Positions 52,599-63,051 of a stretch of DNA of 64,000 nucleotides are shown one piece after another; position 1 is the first letter of the stretch; each line of letters opens with the position of its first letter. The DNA lies in NCBI RefSeq assembly GCF_020731355.1, contig NZ_JAJFZK010000002.1, positions 124,001 to 188,000 on the forward strand, written 5' to 3'. The position numbers and the translations under genes are program-made. The notes beneath the pieces are model-generated. The model was not told the DNA's origin. It was given only the letters and a program-made list of their open reading frames with translations, and searched no databases. This DNA comes from Bacillus sp. REN16 (GTDB lineage Bacteria; Bacillota; Bacilli; Bacillales; Bacillaceae_L).

Positions 52599-53315
52599 TT
52601 ATAAATCCTCCACCAATATATAAGTCGCCTTAACCGGTCCATGCACACCCACAACAAGATTCATTTCAATATCTGCTGAGTTACTTGGGCCTGTGATGAA
52701 ATTGATCGCAGAAGGAACCTGCTCACCGTTTTTGACTTTTTCGCGGAGAAGTTTGGCCGCTTGGGTCATCCGTGGGACGATTGTGCTTTTTGGAACGATC
52801 ACGATTGAGTGAGCTGGCAGGAAACTGATGGTTCTTCCACGATTTGGGCCACTGTATAGCACAACGGTCCCTGATTCTGCTAATGTGATTTCACTGATGG
52901 TAATTCCAATGTTTGCTTGTTCTGCCTTTGTGATGTTTTCTTTCCCTAAGTCAGGATTCCATTCAAAGACATCCTCCTGCTCAGAAGGTAATTTTTCTGT
53001 TAGTAGTGGCTGAAGACCAAATTGTTCGAAGCGTTCGTCCTTCCAGGTAACGATTGGTCCGTTTCCGAATTCTTTGATTTTCTTCTCTAGGTCTTCCGAT
53101 AGCTTTGATTTTGATGTCATGATGAGTTCGGTATGGATTTTTGTACATTGTAGCTTTAAAACTTCGACTAACTCATCTACGGTTGCATCCTTTAATACTT
53201 CTTCCTGTGGGTTATGTTTCCACATAGGTGGTGTTAATGTTGTTTTTCGTTCCCGTCCAAGTTGATTCGCTATTTGGTCGAGGAAGGCGTCGCGATTTTG
53301 GATGGTTCCTTTCAT
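52599..53315 (-). CDS. lutC: Lactate utilization protein LutC
   Basis: 238 residues, LUD (DUF162) domain. Signatures: RDAFLDQIANQLGRE at the N terminus, IGITISEITLAESGTVVLYSGPNRGRTISFLPAHSIVIVPKSTIVPRMTQAAKLL and NFITGPSNSADIEMNLVVGVHGPVKATYILVE. With LutA and LutB it forms the iron-sulfur complex that oxidises L-lactate to pyruvate. It overlaps the lutB stop by one base (TAATG) and is the last gene of lutABC. Confidence 0.95.
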   Translation of the reverse strand: MKGTIQNRDAFLDQIANQLGRERKTTLTPPMWKHNPQEEVLKDATVDELVEVLKLQCTKIHTELIMTSKSKLSEDLEKKIKEFGNGPIVTWKDERFEQFGLQPLLTEKLPSEQEDVFEWNPDLGKENITKAEQANIGITISEITLAESGTVVLYSGPNRGRTISFLPAHSIVIVPKSTIVPRMTQAAKLLREKVKNGEQVPSAINFITGPSNSADIEMNLVVGVHGPVKATYILVEDL

Positions 53316-54742
53316 TACTCTTTGCCTCCCTTTTCTCGGTTGTTAAACCAATCTCTAAATCTTTCTTTGTTTGGTGCTGGGAAATCGCGTACATCTGTCC
53401 ATTCTTTTAGCATGCCGACTCCTTTTGTGATTTTGTCACCATGAGTAAGTGGCTTTGTTAATGTTGGTGCGAGTTTTGAACCCATTTGGTAAAGAGATGG
53501 TGAAGATGCTCCAAAACCAAATGCCTTCATTAATAGCTTTTCAGAGATAGGTGCACGGCCTTCCTTCTCTACTATCACTTCACGATGTTTATGGATCAAT
53601 TGGTGAAGTGGGATTTTTACTGGACAAGCATCCGTACAAGCGCCACAAAGTGTTGATGCATATGGAAGTTCTTTGTGATCATCATAGCCTCCAAGTAATG
53701 GCGTTAACACAACCCCGATTGGGCCTGGATAAATCGATCCATAAGAATGACCGCCAACATGACGATATACTGGACAAACATTAATACAAGCCGCACAGCG
53801 AATACATTGTAAGACGGATTGAAATTCCGTGCCTAGAATATTTGAGCGTCCATTATCTACAATGACAAGATGGAAGTCTTCTGGTCCATCAACATCGCCT
53901 TCTTCACGTGGACCTGTTAGTGTCGTGATATAGCTTGTTAATTTTTGACCAACAGCACTTCTAGTTAGCATTCCAACAAGTACTTCCATTTCCTCAAAGG
54001 TTGGAACTAGGCGTTCCATCCCCATTACGACAACCTGTGTCTTTGGGAGGGCAGCGACAAGATCGGCATTTCCTTCGTTTGTTACAAGGGTAATAGAACC
54101 TGTTTCAGCAACGGCGAAATTACATCCCGTAATCCCCATATCTGCCTGTAAAAACTCTTGGCGTAATGATTCTCTTGCAAATAAAGCAAGTTCTTCAGGT
54201 TTTTCCGAATTCTTATAATCCATTTTGTTCGCAAATACATCGCGAATTTGTTCTTTGTTTTTATGCAAAGCCGGTACAACGATATGGGATGGTGGATCAT
54301 GATCATCCATTTGTAGGATGTATTCACCAAGGTCTGTTTCAATGACTCGGCAACCCGCTTCCTCAAGCTTTTGATTTAAGCTGATTTCTTCCGTCACCAT
54401 TGATTTCGCTTTAACAATGCTTTTAGCTTCTTTTTCTTTCGCAAGTTCACTGATGTATGTACTTGCTTCTTCAGCGGTTTGGGCAAAGAATACATGTCCG
54501 CCTCGGTTTGAAACCTGCTCGCTTAATTGATATAGGTAATAATCTAAATTTTCGAGGACATGCTGGCGGATTTCCTCACCATGGTTGCGCCATTCCTCCC
54601 AGTTCCCCAATTCATCCGTAACCGTTTGCTTTCTGCCTTGAATCGTTTCCTGGGCTTTTGATACCGCACCTCTCATGAAGGTGTTTTGAACTTCCTTCTC
54701 GACACGTGACTTAAATTTTTCATTGCTTGTTTTTAATGCCAC
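53315..54742 (-). CDS. lutB: Lactate utilization iron-sulfur protein LutB
   Basis: 475 residues from GTG 54742 with GGAGGGGAG 8 bases upstream. LUD domain (about 60-290; [65 protein letters not shown]) followed by two 4Fe-4S clusters: [19 protein letters not shown] (about 307-321) and [18 protein letters not shown] (about 357-370). Part of the LutABC complex. A fragment of the middle of this gene recurs as a pseudogene at 58611-58754. Confidence 0.95.
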   Translation of the reverse strand: MALKTSNEKFKSRVEKEVQNTFMRGAVSKAQETIQGRKQTVTDELGNWEEWRNHGEEIRQHVLENLDYYLYQLSEQVSNRGGHVFFAQTAEEASTYISELAKEKEAKSIVKAKSMVTEEISLNQKLEEAGCRVIETDLGEYILQMDDHDPPSHIVVPALHKNKEQIRDVFANKMDYKNSEKPEELALFARESLRQEFLQADMGITGCNFAVAETGSITLVTNEGNADLVAALPKTQVVVMGMERLVPTFEEMEVLVGMLTRSAVGQKLTSYITTLTGPREEGDVDGPEDFHLVIVDNGRSNILGTEFQSVLQCIRCAACINVCPVYRHVGGHSYGSIYPGPIGVVLTPLLGGYDDHKELPYASTLCGACTDACPVKIPLHQLIHKHREVIVEKEGRAPISEKLLMKAFGFGASSPSLYQMGSKLAPTLTKPLTHGDKITKGVGMLKEWTDVRDFPAPNKERFRDWFNNREKGGKE

Positions 54743-54757
54743 TATTTCTCCCCTCCT

Positions 54758-55477
54758 CTAGTTTCGATAGTTTAATACTTCTGCGATATGTAAAACTTCT
54801 ATTGGTTTACCCTGTCTATTAATTCTTCCGCCAATATTCATCAGACACCCTCCGTCTGCTCCAATGAGATAGTCGGCTTCTGTCGTTTCAACACATTGCA
54901 CTTTTTCATCTACCATTTTTTCTGAGATTTGCCCCATTTTTACAGAGAAGGTTCCTCCAAAGCCACAGCAATTCTCCTTACCTGGAAGCTCAACATATTC
55001 AACACCGTCAATATTTTTTAAAAGTTTAATTGGTGGTTCCTTTACTCCTAAAAGTCGCGTCATATGACAGGATGTATGAAAGGTTACCTTTCCTTTGAAT
55101 GTTGAACCAACATCTGTAATACCTAAAACTTCTACAATGAATTGAGTGAGTTCGTATGTTTTCTTTGCAAGTTCGATTGCTTTTGGTTCCCATACAGGAT
55201 CTCCTTTAAAAATATCCTTGTATTCGTGGAACATATTTGCACAGGATCCTGATGGACATACAATGTACTCTGCATTTTCAAAGGTTTCTATCATTTTTTT
55301 CATGGTTTTCTTCGTTTCTTCTACATATCCGCTATTATACGCAGGCTGTCCGCAGCAAACCTGATCTCGCGGAAACTCCACTTCGCAGCCAAGATGCTCT
55401 AATAGCTCAACCGTTGCTTTGCCCACATTTGTTTGAAACATGTCAACAAGACAGGTAGCAAATAAAGTGACTTTCAT
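54758..55477 (-). CDS. lutA: Lactate utilization protein LutA
   Basis: 239 residues, two CCG-type Cys-rich domains: [41 protein letters not shown], then [13 protein letters not shown] and [16 protein letters not shown]. Ligands of an Fe-S cluster related to HdrB. First gene of lutABC. An AGGTC-GTCTGAT-GACCT dyad, likely LutR, lies 35-51 bp upstream. Its C-terminal 50 codons recur in the remnant at 58806-58961. Confidence 0.95.
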   Translation of the reverse strand: MKVTLFATCLVDMFQTNVGKATVELLEHLGCEVEFPRDQVCCGQPAYNSGYVEETKKTMKKMIETFENAEYIVCPSGSCANMFHEYKDIFKGDPVWEPKAIELAKKTYELTQFIVEVLGITDVGSTFKGKVTFHTSCHMTRLLGVKEPPIKLLKNIDGVEYVELPGKENCCGFGGTFSVKMGQISEKMVDEKVQCVETTEADYLIGADGGCLMNIGGRINRQGKPIEVLHIAEVLNYRN

Positions 55478-55511
55478 TTTGGTTTTTCCCCCTTAAGTAA
55501 AACAAGTGAAC

Positions 55512-55528
55512 AGGTCGTCTGATGACCT
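55512..55528. promoter_or_regulatory. Candidate LutR operator upstream of lutA
   Basis: AGGTCGTCTGATGACCT, an imperfect dyad. TGATGACC is shared with the element upstream of lctP (56601-56617) at the same place in the dyad, so one regulator probably reads both. Confidence 0.65.
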
Positions 55529-55570
55529 TATAATTAAAACCTATGTTACTACTTTTTTTTATGTTATGGA

Positions 55571-55727
55571 AGGTTATTTTTGAGATTTCTAAAAATAACC
55601 TATGATTTCTCAAAATTGTAAGGTTATGTTGTATTACACTTCTTGCTGCAACTTTATCCCAATCAATAATCGTTTCAAAAGATTATTGATTGGAAATGAT
55701 GTCCTTAGCATTGACATCGTTTCCACT
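55571..55727. other. Three successive hairpins in the lutA-lutR gap
   Basis: AGGTTATTTTT (55571-55581) / AAAAATAACCT (55591-55601); then CCAATCAATAATC / GATTATTGATTGG (55659-55671 with 55681-55693, loop 9); then GGAAATGATGTC / GACATCGTTTCC (55692-55703 with 55713-55724 approximately, one wobble, loop 9). No U run follows the last two on the plus strand. They may end or process the lutR transcript or act as a leader structure of lutA; no gene seen. Confidence 0.6.
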
Positions 55728-55735
55728 TTTTATAA

Positions 55736-56461
55736 CTATTCTTCATTTGTCTCTTGAAAATATTTACTTAAGATATTTTCCACATTTTCAAGGTGCATTT
55801 GCATGGCTAACCGGGATTTTTCCTGGTTTCTTTCTTCGATTGCCTGATATATTTGGACATGCTCTCGATATAACTTTTCAATCGCTGTTTGTTTGGAGAA
55901 CAACCAAATTCGTCTTGTTTCTTTCATCGTTTCAATCATCAGCCCTGAAATTTGATCTAGTATAGACGATAATAATGGATTATGGGAAGCTGCAGATAAT
56001 GCTAAGTGGAACTTGAAGTCTGCTTTCTCACCTAATTCTCCATCACCATGTATCCCCTTCATTTCATCAAGGGCTTCAGCCATGGCCTTTAGATCTTGTT
56101 CATTTCGATTTTTTGCCGCAGATACAGCTACGCCCGTTTCAATAATTTTCCTAACTTCTAAAAGATGAACGACATCCTTTTTATTCATAAGGATGGCAGA
56201 TGAAAGAGGAATAAAAAACCTGCTTGCTTCAAATTCCTTGACGAAAGTCCCTTCTCCTTGTTTTATATCAATAAATCCCTTCGCCTTTAAAGCGGACAGT
56301 GCTTCCCTTATAGCCGATCTGCTAACTTGAAAATTTTCAGCTAACTGCTGAACCGATTCTAGCCTATCACCCGGCTTTAATTTTCCTGTTAAAATCATGG
56401 TATGTAAGGCTTCTTCCACCTCTTCATATATTTTTTTCGGTTTGATATGTTTATATTCCAA
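55736..56461 (-). CDS. lutR: FadR/GntR family regulator LutR
   Basis: 241 residues from TTG 56461, with GAGGTGG 6 bases upstream; the ATG at 56476 covers that site. GntR winged helix (about 5-72; YKHIKPKKIYEEVEEALHTMI, VSRSAIREALSALKAKGFIDIKQGEGTFV) and a FadR-type FCD helical effector domain (about 80-225; EVRKIIETGVAVSAAKN, FKFHLALSAASHNPLLSS, EHVQIYQAIEERNQEKSRLAMQMHLENVENIL). B. subtilis LutR represses lactate utilisation. It lies between lutA and the divergent permease, with operator candidates on both sides. Confidence 0.88.
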   Translation of the reverse strand: MEYKHIKPKKIYEEVEEALHTMILTGKLKPGDRLESVQQLAENFQVSRSAIREALSALKAKGFIDIKQGEGTFVKEFEASRFFIPLSSAILMNKKDVVHLLEVRKIIETGVAVSAAKNRNEQDLKAMAEALDEMKGIHGDGELGEKADFKFHLALSAASHNPLLSSILDQISGLMIETMKETRRIWLFSKQTAIEKLYREHVQIYQAIEERNQEKSRLAMQMHLENVENILSKYFQETNEE

Positions 56462-56600
56462 CCTTTTCCACCTCATTGAATATTAGCATTAATATAAATA
56501 GTATACATCATTAGTCCTTATACTTATATTTTTATCCCAGAACAAAAATATTAAAAAATTTGTTGATTTTTTCGGAATCCATAAATATAATCATATCATA

Positions 56601-56617
56601 TAGTCATATGATGACCA
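56601..56617. promoter_or_regulatory. Candidate LutR operator upstream of lctP
   Basis: TAGTCATATGATGACCA, related to the lutA dyad (shared TGATGACC). Confidence 0.6.
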
Positions 56618-56639
56618 TATCTATTAAATCTACTAAAAC

Positions 56640-56654
56640 TTGAAAACGATTACT
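56640..56654 (+). promoter_or_regulatory. cre-like site upstream of lctP
   Basis: TTGAAAACGATTACT fits WTGNAANCGNWWNCA with the last A changed to T. Confidence 0.55.
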
Positions 56655-56686
56655 TTAAAGAGTTAAGACAACAGGGGGAAGACACT

Positions 56687-58378
56687 TTGACATTCACACA
56701 AAACTTTACGGTTGTTGGTGACAATCTTGCTTTAACAGCAATCGTAGCTCTTATTCCAATTCTTTATTTTTTCTGGGCTTTGGCCATTAAAAGAATGAAG
56801 GGTCATATAGCCGGGTTAACCACCTTGCTTATCGCATTAGTCCTAGCTGTATTCGCATTTAAGATGCCTGCTGTTACAGCTATAATGTCAGCAACACAAG
56901 GAGCCGTATATGGTGTATTACCAATTGGCTTGATCATCATTACATCTGTTTTTCTTTATAAGCTGACAGTTAAAACAGGACAATTTGATATTATTCGTAG
57001 TTCTGTCTTATCAATCACAGAGGATAGACGTATACAGGCTTTGCTCGTAGCCTTTTCTTTCGGGGCATTTCTTGAAGGTGCTGCTGGTTTTGGTGCACCG
57101 GTTGCAATTTCGGCTGCATTATTAGTTGGCCTTGGATTCAACCCTTTATATGCAGCTGGTCTTTGTTTAATCGCTAATACAGCTCCAGTTGCATTCGGTG
57201 CAATTGGGATTCCAATCATTGCAATGGAAGGTCCCACAGGTATACCTGCTACTGAGATTTCGAAAATGGTAGGCCGACAGTTACCGTTCCTATCCGTCTT
57301 TATTCCTTTTTATCTTGTGGTCATAATGGCAGGCTTTAAAAAAGCATTGGAAGTTATGCCTGCGATTCTAGTTTCTGGTTTGTCCTTTGCCGTAACACAA
57401 TATTTATCTTCCAACTTTTTAGGACCTGAATTACCAGATGTTCTTTCTGCTTTGGTATCTTTATTTGCATTGGCTATTTTCATGAAATTTTGGAAACCAA
57501 AAACTATTTATCGTTTTTCGGCAGAACAGGAAATGGCAGCAACATTGTCAGCAAATTCGTCAAAACTGAAAGAGAACACATACTCTGGCGGTCAAATTTT
57601 CAAAGCATGGTCACCATTTTTAATTTTGACTGGATTTATTTCTGTTTGGGGAATCCCGACTATCAAACTTGCTTTAACTGGGAATTATGAAGGAACCAAT
57701 GTCATTTTAAAAACAATAAACTCTCTTGGTCATGCTCTTACCTTTAAACCGGAAGTTCCTTGGCTGCACAACAAAATCATTGGTGCTTCTGGGGAACCAA
57801 TTGCTGCATTGTACAAGCTTGAAATTTTGGGAGCAGCTGGGACGGCTATTCTTTTAGCTGCTATTGTTACAAAATTTATTGTCCAAATTTCTTGGCGCGA
57901 CTGGGCAATAACATTTGGTGAGACAATGAATGAATTAAAATATCCAATTTTAACAATTGCTACTGTAGTTGGATACGCATATGTAACAAATGCTTCTGGA
58001 ATGAGTACAACTCTTGGAATGACCTTGGCAAAAACAGGGCAACTCTTTGCCTTTTTCGCTCCAGTTCTAGGATGGCTCGGTGTATTCATCACAGGTTCAG
58101 ATACATCTGCAAACCTGCTATTTGCCAAGTTGCAACAGGTTACATCAACATCCATCGGTATGGACCCGGTACTAGCACTTGCCGCTAACTCATCTGGAGG
58201 GGTAACTGGTAAAATGATTTCCCCACAATCGATTGCCGTTGCTTGTGCAGCAGTTGGACTAGCTGGCAAAGAATCAGACTTGTTCCGTTTTACCATTAAG
58301 CATAGTCTTTTCTTATTATTAATGATCTGTATTATTACGTTCCTACAAAATAATGTATTAGCATGGATGATTCCTTAA
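56687..58378 (+). CDS. lctP: L-lactate permease
   Basis: 563 residues from a TTG start with AGGGGG 8 bases upstream. LctP family (glycolate/lactate permease), about 12 membrane helices. Signatures: FSFGAFLEGAAGFGAPVAISAALLVGLGFNPLYAAGLCLIANTAPVAFGAIGIP, ITGSDTSANLLFAKLQQVTS and ANSSGGVTGKMISPQSIAVAC. Imports lactate for LutABC. Divergent from lutR; controlled probably by LutR and CcpA. Followed by two terminators. Confidence 0.96.
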   Translation: MTFTQNFTVVGDNLALTAIVALIPILYFFWALAIKRMKGHIAGLTTLLIALVLAVFAFKMPAVTAIMSATQGAVYGVLPIGLIIITSVFLYKLTVKTGQFDIIRSSVLSITEDRRIQALLVAFSFGAFLEGAAGFGAPVAISAALLVGLGFNPLYAAGLCLIANTAPVAFGAIGIPIIAMEGPTGIPATEISKMVGRQLPFLSVFIPFYLVVIMAGFKKALEVMPAILVSGLSFAVTQYLSSNFLGPELPDVLSALVSLFALAIFMKFWKPKTIYRFSAEQEMAATLSANSSKLKENTYSGGQIFKAWSPFLILTGFISVWGIPTIKLALTGNYEGTNVILKTINSLGHALTFKPEVPWLHNKIIGASGEPIAALYKLEILGAAGTAILLAAIVTKFIVQISWRDWAITFGETMNELKYPILTIATVVGYAYVTNASGMSTTLGMTLAKTGQLFAFFAPVLGWLGVFITGSDTSANLLFAKLQQVTSTSIGMDPVLALAANSSGGVTGKMISPQSIAVACAAVGLAGKESDLFRFTIKHSLFLLLMICIITFLQNNVLAWMIP

Positions 58379-58388
58379 AATTAATATA

Positions 58389-58423
58389 AGGTAAGTCCAA
58401 TAATAAATAAAAATTACCTTTTT
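58389..58423 (+). terminator. Terminator after lctP
   Basis: AAGGTAA / TTACCTT stem followed by a T run. Confidence 0.7.
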
Positions 58424-58449
58424 AAATAACATCTATCTTCTTGAACATC

Positions 58450-58483
58450 AAGGCTCCTGGGGAATAACCCTAGGAGCTGTTTT
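58450..58483 (+). terminator. Second terminator after lctP
   Basis: AGGCTCCT-GG / CC-AGGAGCT stem followed by TTTTTT. Confidence 0.85.
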
Positions 58484-58610
58484 TTATGCTTAATTATGGA
58501 ACTTAGTCGGATTTAAGATCCTTTGCAATAACTGTATCGTCCGCTCTTCTATCGATATGGTTAATTAGAATAAAGTCTAATATACCAATTTGTTGTTATC
58601 GTTTCCGATA
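58484..58610. other. Unassigned 127 bp between the lctP terminator and lut remnants
   Basis: No ORF or motif that I can support. It may be further decayed lutB or lutC sequence, but I cannot align it by eye. Confidence 0.5.
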
Positions 58611-58754
58611 ATTGTTCGAACGACCGTTATCTACAATGACAAGATGGAAGTCTTCTAGTCCATCTACATCGCCCTCTTCACGGGGACCAGTTAACGTCGT
58701 GATATAGCTTGTTAATTTTTGACCAACAGCACTTCTTGTTAACATTCCGACTAG
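58611..58754 (-). pseudogene. lutB remnant
   Basis: Matches lutB at about 53842-53980 with some 12 differences in 130 bases by eye, including TCTACAATGACAAGATGGAA. It is the middle of lutB (region [19 protein letters not shown]), cut off at both ends. No start or stop of its own. Confidence 0.88.
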
Positions 58755-58793
58755 TTTCGATTACTCTCGTAACAAACGAAGGAAATGCTGATT

Positions 58794-58961
58794 TCTCCCC
58801 TCCCTTAGTTCGATAGTTTAATACTTCAGCGATATGTAAAACTTTTATTGGTTTACCTTGTCTGTTAGTTCTTCCGCCAATATTCATAAGGCAGCCCCCA
58901 TCTGCTCCGATAAGATAGTCGGCTTCTGTCGTTTCAACACATTGCACTTTTTCATCTACCT
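58794..58961 (-). pseudogene. lutA 3' remnant
   Basis: The last 50 or so codons of lutA ([24 protein letters not shown], then [12 protein letters not shown]) plus the short gap that follows lutA and ends with the lutB ribosome site. A one-base deletion at the old stop shifts the frame, so an 89-codon ORF runs on into nonsense. At 58961 the match to lutA stops and lutR-like sequence begins. Confidence 0.88.
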
Positions 58962-59040
58962 TTCTCGTTACAATTGCCTCATAGATTGAAAGATGTTCAT
59001 TGTATAATCGCTCTGTTGTTTTTTCTTTTGAAAATAATGT
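58961..59040 (-). pseudogene. lutR remnant
   Basis: Minus-strand translation [25 protein letters not shown] resembles LutR LFSKQTAIEKLYREHVQIYQAIEER (about residues 190-215). It is fused at 58961 to lutA sequence, which shows a deletion. Confidence 0.8.
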
Positions 59041-59041
59041 A

Positions 59042-59076
59042 AAAAAGGCTCCTAGGAATCGTCCTTGGAACCTGAG
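59042..59076 (-). terminator. Terminator after araA
   Basis: AGG-TCC / GGA-CCT paired arms with six U residues on the minus strand, just past the lutR remnant. Confidence 0.75.
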
Positions 59077-59148
59077 TTAAATGTTAAATGTCTATCTATT
59101 CCATTATTACATCAAACCAAAGCAGAGTTTTCTCCTTAAGTCGAGAAT

Positions 59149-60564
59149 TTACTTAATCACCACATAGTCCAAATCAACAAGTTTTGCATAGGTCACAATT
59201 TGATCTGTTGTTAAATTCAACGAAACAACTGTGTGGTGACCGCCACCATTTTCAATCCAAGCTTTAACACCGTCTTGGAAGTTTGGTCTCACGTTCCAAA
59301 GTACACGTGCGACTGGCAGATTTGGAGCTGGCACAGTTGGTTCGAATGCGGAGACTTCGTTGATTAATAGTTTGTAATGTGTACCAAAGTCAGCCATCGA
59401 AACAACAACACCGTCTCCTGCTTTACCATCGAATACTAAACGCGCCGGATCTTCACGGTCACCAATACCTAGTGGTGATACAATAATTTTGGGTTTATTA
59501 CTTGCCAAAGTTGGGTCAACTTCAAGCATATGGGATTGCAGGATTGATTCCTGTCCGGCCGCTAATTCATATGTGTAATCTTCCATAAAGCCAGTTGATT
59601 GGTTATGACTCATCACTTTGAGTAGACGGTCAAGTGCTGCAGTCTTCCAATCCCCTTCACCTGCAAAACCATATCCTTGTGCCATTAAGCGTTGAACGGC
59701 TAATCCAGGTAGCTGTTTCATGCCATGTAAATCTTCAAAGTTAGACGTAAAGGCATTGTATCCACCTTCATCAAGGAAACGCTTAATTGCAATTTCGTAG
59801 CTCGCTTGTACTTTTACACTAGCTTCCCAATCTTCTTTACTATATGTACCATGATCAAATTCATAAAGCTCTTCATATTCTGCAAACAATGCATTAATTT
59901 CTTCTTCTGTAACACTATTCACATATTGAACGAGGTCTCCAATACCAAAGTAGTCAACAGTCCAGCCAAATTGAATTTGTGCTTCAATCTTATCTCCATC
60001 TGTAACTGCAACATTACGCATGTTATCACCGAAGCGTGCAACCTTAATATTGAAGCTTTCATTATAGGCAACTGCTACGTCCATCCAATCTGCAATCTGC
60101 TTTTGTACCTCAGAGCGTTGCCAGTAACCGACAACCACTTTGTTTTGTTTCTTTAAACGAGCATTGATAAAACCATATTCACGGTCACCGTGGGCTGCTT
60201 GGTTTAGATTCATAAAATCCATATCAATGGTTGACCAAGGAATGCTTTCATTATATTGAGTGGCTAAATGAAGTAATGGTTTTTGTAATAATTTTGTGCC
60301 ACGAATCCACATTTTTGCAGGTGAGAATGTATGCATCCATGTGATGACACCAGCAACTTCATCACGATAATTGATCTCTTTCATGATGTTTGTGATTTTA
60401 TCTGCACTAACCGCTAGGTCCTGTAATACGAGTGGATATGGCAGAATACCACTTTCATTTAGGGCATCCGTCATTTCTTGTGCATGTGCTTTAACTTCTG
60501 CCAACGCTTCTTCCCCGTATAAATGCTGTGAACCAACAACAAACCAAAATTCTTTTTTCATCAT
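59149..60564 (-). CDS. araA: L-arabinose isomerase
   Basis: 471 residues. Converts L-arabinose to L-ribulose with Mn2+. N-terminal [18 protein letters not shown] is the family start; [31 protein letters not shown] and [36 protein letters not shown] carry metal and substrate residues; ends [16 protein letters not shown]. Third gene of the araB-araD-araA transcript. ATG 60564 has AAAGAGG 6 bases upstream. Confidence 0.97.
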   Translation of the reverse strand: MMKKEFWFVVGSQHLYGEEALAEVKAHAQEMTDALNESGILPYPLVLQDLAVSADKITNIMKEINYRDEVAGVITWMHTFSPAKMWIRGTKLLQKPLLHLATQYNESIPWSTIDMDFMNLNQAAHGDREYGFINARLKKQNKVVVGYWQRSEVQKQIADWMDVAVAYNESFNIKVARFGDNMRNVAVTDGDKIEAQIQFGWTVDYFGIGDLVQYVNSVTEEEINALFAEYEELYEFDHGTYSKEDWEASVKVQASYEIAIKRFLDEGGYNAFTSNFEDLHGMKQLPGLAVQRLMAQGYGFAGEGDWKTAALDRLLKVMSHNQSTGFMEDYTYELAAGQESILQSHMLEVDPTLASNKPKIIVSPLGIGDREDPARLVFDGKAGDGVVVSMADFGTHYKLLINEVSAFEPTVPAPNLPVARVLWNVRPNFQDGVKAWIENGGGHHTVVSLNLTTDQIVTYAKLVDLDYVVIK

Positions 60565-60597
60565 ACTAAACCTCTTTCCTAGATTAATAGTTTTCGA

Positions 60598-61293
60598 TTA
60601 TTTTTGACCGTAATAAGCATTTTTCCCATGCTTTCGTAAATAGTGCTTATCTAAAACACGTTGCGGCAAAATTGGAGCAAAATGATTTAATTCGCGTGCG
60701 AATAAATTCATTTTTGCTACTTCATCCAATACAACACTATTTATGACCGCTGATTTAACATCCTTGCCCCACGTAAATGGACCATGACCTTGGAGTAAGA
60801 TACCTGGAACAGCTAAAACATCTAGCCCGCGTTCTTCAAATGTTTCGATAATGACATGACCTGTTTGTGCCTCATAACCCTCATCAATCTCCTCTTGAGT
60901 TAAGAAACGAGCACATGGAATAGAACCATAGAATGTATCTGCATGAGTCGTCCCCATCGCCGGTACATCAAGTCCTGCTTGAGCCCAAATCGTGGCCCAA
61001 GTGGAATGAGTGTGCACAATTCCACCGATTTCTGGGAAATGGTTATAGAGGACTGCGTGAGTCTTTGTATCTGAAGATGGGTTCAACTCTCCTTCTACAA
61101 TATTCCCTTTTAGATCAACAACGACCATATCACTAGGTTTCATAGATTCATAATCGACACCGCTGGGTTTGATTACAAATAAACCACTTTCACGATCAAT
61201 CGCACTTGCATTTCCCCATGTGAATTTCACGAGTCCATGCTTAGGTAAGTCCAAATTCGCTTGATATACCTCTTCTTTAAGTTGTTCTAACAT
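60598..61293 (-). CDS. araD: L-ribulose-5-phosphate 4-epimerase
   Basis: 231 residues, class II aldolase/epimerase fold. Converts L-ribulose 5-phosphate to D-xylulose 5-phosphate. Signatures: [64 protein letters not shown] with zinc His, [23 protein letters not shown] and [13 protein letters not shown]-like end. Starts 20 bases after the araB stop with GGGGGAGGG upstream. Confidence 0.97.
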   Translation of the reverse strand: MLEQLKEEVYQANLDLPKHGLVKFTWGNASAIDRESGLFVIKPSGVDYESMKPSDMVVVDLKGNIVEGELNPSSDTKTHAVLYNHFPEIGGIVHTHSTWATIWAQAGLDVPAMGTTHADTFYGSIPCARFLTQEEIDEGYEAQTGHVIIETFEERGLDVLAVPGILLQGHGPFTWGKDVKSAVINSVVLDEVAKMNLFARELNHFAPILPQRVLDKHYLRKHGKNAYYGQK

Positions 61294-61312
61294 GTCTTAA
61301 GCCCTCCCCCAT

Positions 61313-62920
61313 TCATATAACCAAATGATTCACAGCGGCCTTCTCAATCGCTAAGCCTTTTTTATACCGTTCAATAAAATCTTCAAATCCTTTAACGTCA
61401 TCCCCATCTGGATACATTTTTTGTCCATCTGCATCTTCAAAAACCTTCTTGTCTAGGAAGTCTGCTAAGCTTTCATCTGCAGTTTTGTTATTCATATAAG
61501 ATGCTAGAATAGCCATACCCCAAGCACCGCCTTCTCCAGCTGTTGCCATAACTGAAACTGGCGTATTCATTGCGGCTGCTAATATTTTCTGTCCAACCAC
61601 AGGTGTTTTAAATAAACCACCGTGGGCTAAAATGCTGTCAATTGTTACATTTTCCTTCTTTGTTAAAATATCCATTCCCATTTTTAACGCACCAAAAGAA
61701 GTAAAAAGGTGAGTTCGCATGAAGTTTGCCAAATTGAAATGACTCTCGGGTGACCGGACAAATAATGGTCGACCTTCTTCTAACCCTGTAATATTTTCAC
61801 CTGAAAAATAACCGTAGCTTAGTAGGCCACCACCATCTGGGTCCGCTTCCAAAGCTTTATTCAACATCACTTCATATAATTTGTCCTGTTCAACCTTTTG
61901 TCCCATTGCTTCGGCAAACTCCTTGAACAATCCAAGCCAAGCATTGATATCACTTGAGCAGTTATTCGCATGAACCATGGCAACTGGACTTCCGTTTGGT
62001 GTTGTTACCATATCAATTTCTGGATATACTTTTGAAAGTTCATTTTCTAAGACAATCATTGCAAAGACGGAAGTTCCAACTGAAACGTTACCGGTTCGCT
62101 TCTTCACACTATTTGTAGCAACCATTCCTGTTCCTGCATCACCCTCTGGTGGGCAAACAGGAATGCCTGGCTGTAATTCCTGTGACCGATCAAGAATTTT
62201 TGCTCCAGCTTCTGTTAATTTTCCGCCATGTTCACCTGATACAAGTACCTTAGGAAGAATATCTTTTAGCTTCCAAGGATAGCTCTCGTTTGCTATTAAT
62301 TCATCAAACTGCTTGAGCATTGATTCATTGTAGTCTTGTGTCGTTTCATCAATTGGGAACATTCCAGAGGCATCTCCTATGCCTAAGGCTTTGTTTCCGG
62401 TCAGTAACCAATGAATGTAACCCGCTAAAGTTGTCATAAAATGTAATCGCGGTAAATGTTTCTCTTCATTAAGAATGGCTTGGTATAGGTGAGCAATACT
62501 CCATCTTTCAGGAATATTGAAATTAAATTTTTCAGTCAATTTCTTTGCCGCAACTCCAGTTGTGGCGTTACGCCAGGTTCGAAACGGAACTAGTAGCTCA
62601 CCTGTTTTGTCAAACGCCAGATACCCGTGCATCATGGCAGAAAATCCAATTGAACCAATCGTTCGAATTGTGATTCCATAGTTTCGTTCAACTTCCTGTT
62701 TCATTTCACTGTAAGCTGTTTGCAAGCCAGTGATAACATCGTCTAAGTTGTACGTCCAAAATCCGTTTTCCAAGCGATTTTCCCATTCATAACTTCCGGA
62801 TGCGATTGTTTCAAATTGATGATTAATTAACACTGCTTTAATACGTGTGGAACCTAATTCGATTCCTAGTGATGTTTCTCCCTTAGCAATCGCTTCTTTA
62901 CTATCTACTCGAACTGCCAT
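61313..62920 (-). CDS. araB: Ribulokinase (FGGY family)
   Basis: 535 residues from ATG 62920 (GAGGGGATG upstream; a GTG three bases earlier is possible). FGGY kinase: [16 protein letters not shown] phosphate loop, [71 protein letters not shown]. It belongs to the Firmicutes araB group of about 530 residues. Phosphorylates L-ribulose. First gene of the operon; AraR box lies in the promoter spacer. Confidence 0.92.
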   Translation of the reverse strand: MAVRVDSKEAIAKGETSLGIELGSTRIKAVLINHQFETIASGSYEWENRLENGFWTYNLDDVITGLQTAYSEMKQEVERNYGITIRTIGSIGFSAMMHGYLAFDKTGELLVPFRTWRNATTGVAAKKLTEKFNFNIPERWSIAHLYQAILNEEKHLPRLHFMTTLAGYIHWLLTGNKALGIGDASGMFPIDETTQDYNESMLKQFDELIANESYPWKLKDILPKVLVSGEHGGKLTEAGAKILDRSQELQPGIPVCPPEGDAGTGMVATNSVKKRTGNVSVGTSVFAMIVLENELSKVYPEIDMVTTPNGSPVAMVHANNCSSDINAWLGLFKEFAEAMGQKVEQDKLYEVMLNKALEADPDGGGLLSYGYFSGENITGLEEGRPLFVRSPESHFNLANFMRTHLFTSFGALKMGMDILTKKENVTIDSILAHGGLFKTPVVGQKILAAAMNTPVSVMATAGEGGAWGMAILASYMNNKTADESLADFLDKKVFEDADGQKMYPDGDDVKGFEDFIERYKKGLAIEKAAVNHLVI

Positions 62921-62996
62921 CACGATAACATCCCCTCTCTGGCAATAATTTTAATATGGATGCTTATTCTGTTTTCTTTTTTAAAATTACACCCCA

Positions 62997-63025
62997 AGTA
63001 TATTTTCTGTACGTACATTTGTCAA
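62997..63025 (-). promoter_or_regulatory. araBDA promoter with AraR box in the spacer
   Basis: Minus strand TTGACA (63020-63025), 17 bp, TATACT (62997-63002). GTACGTAC (63009-63016) in the spacer is the centre of the AraR box ATTTGTACGTACAAAT; about 12 of 16 positions agree over 63005-63020. Confidence 0.8.
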
Positions 63026-63035
63026 TAATATTAAA

Positions 63036-63051
63036 AAATATACAGACAATT
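63036..63051. promoter_or_regulatory. Possible second AraR half box
   Basis: AAATATACAGACAATT agrees at about 10 of 16 positions; its centre is 31 bp from the first box, about three helical turns. Confidence 0.35.

Noticed and set aside
58678-58947. An 89-residue protein-coding gene
   Set aside because: Its first half is the lutA 3' end after a frameshift, and its second half is lutB in a wrong frame. It is an artefact of the remnant.
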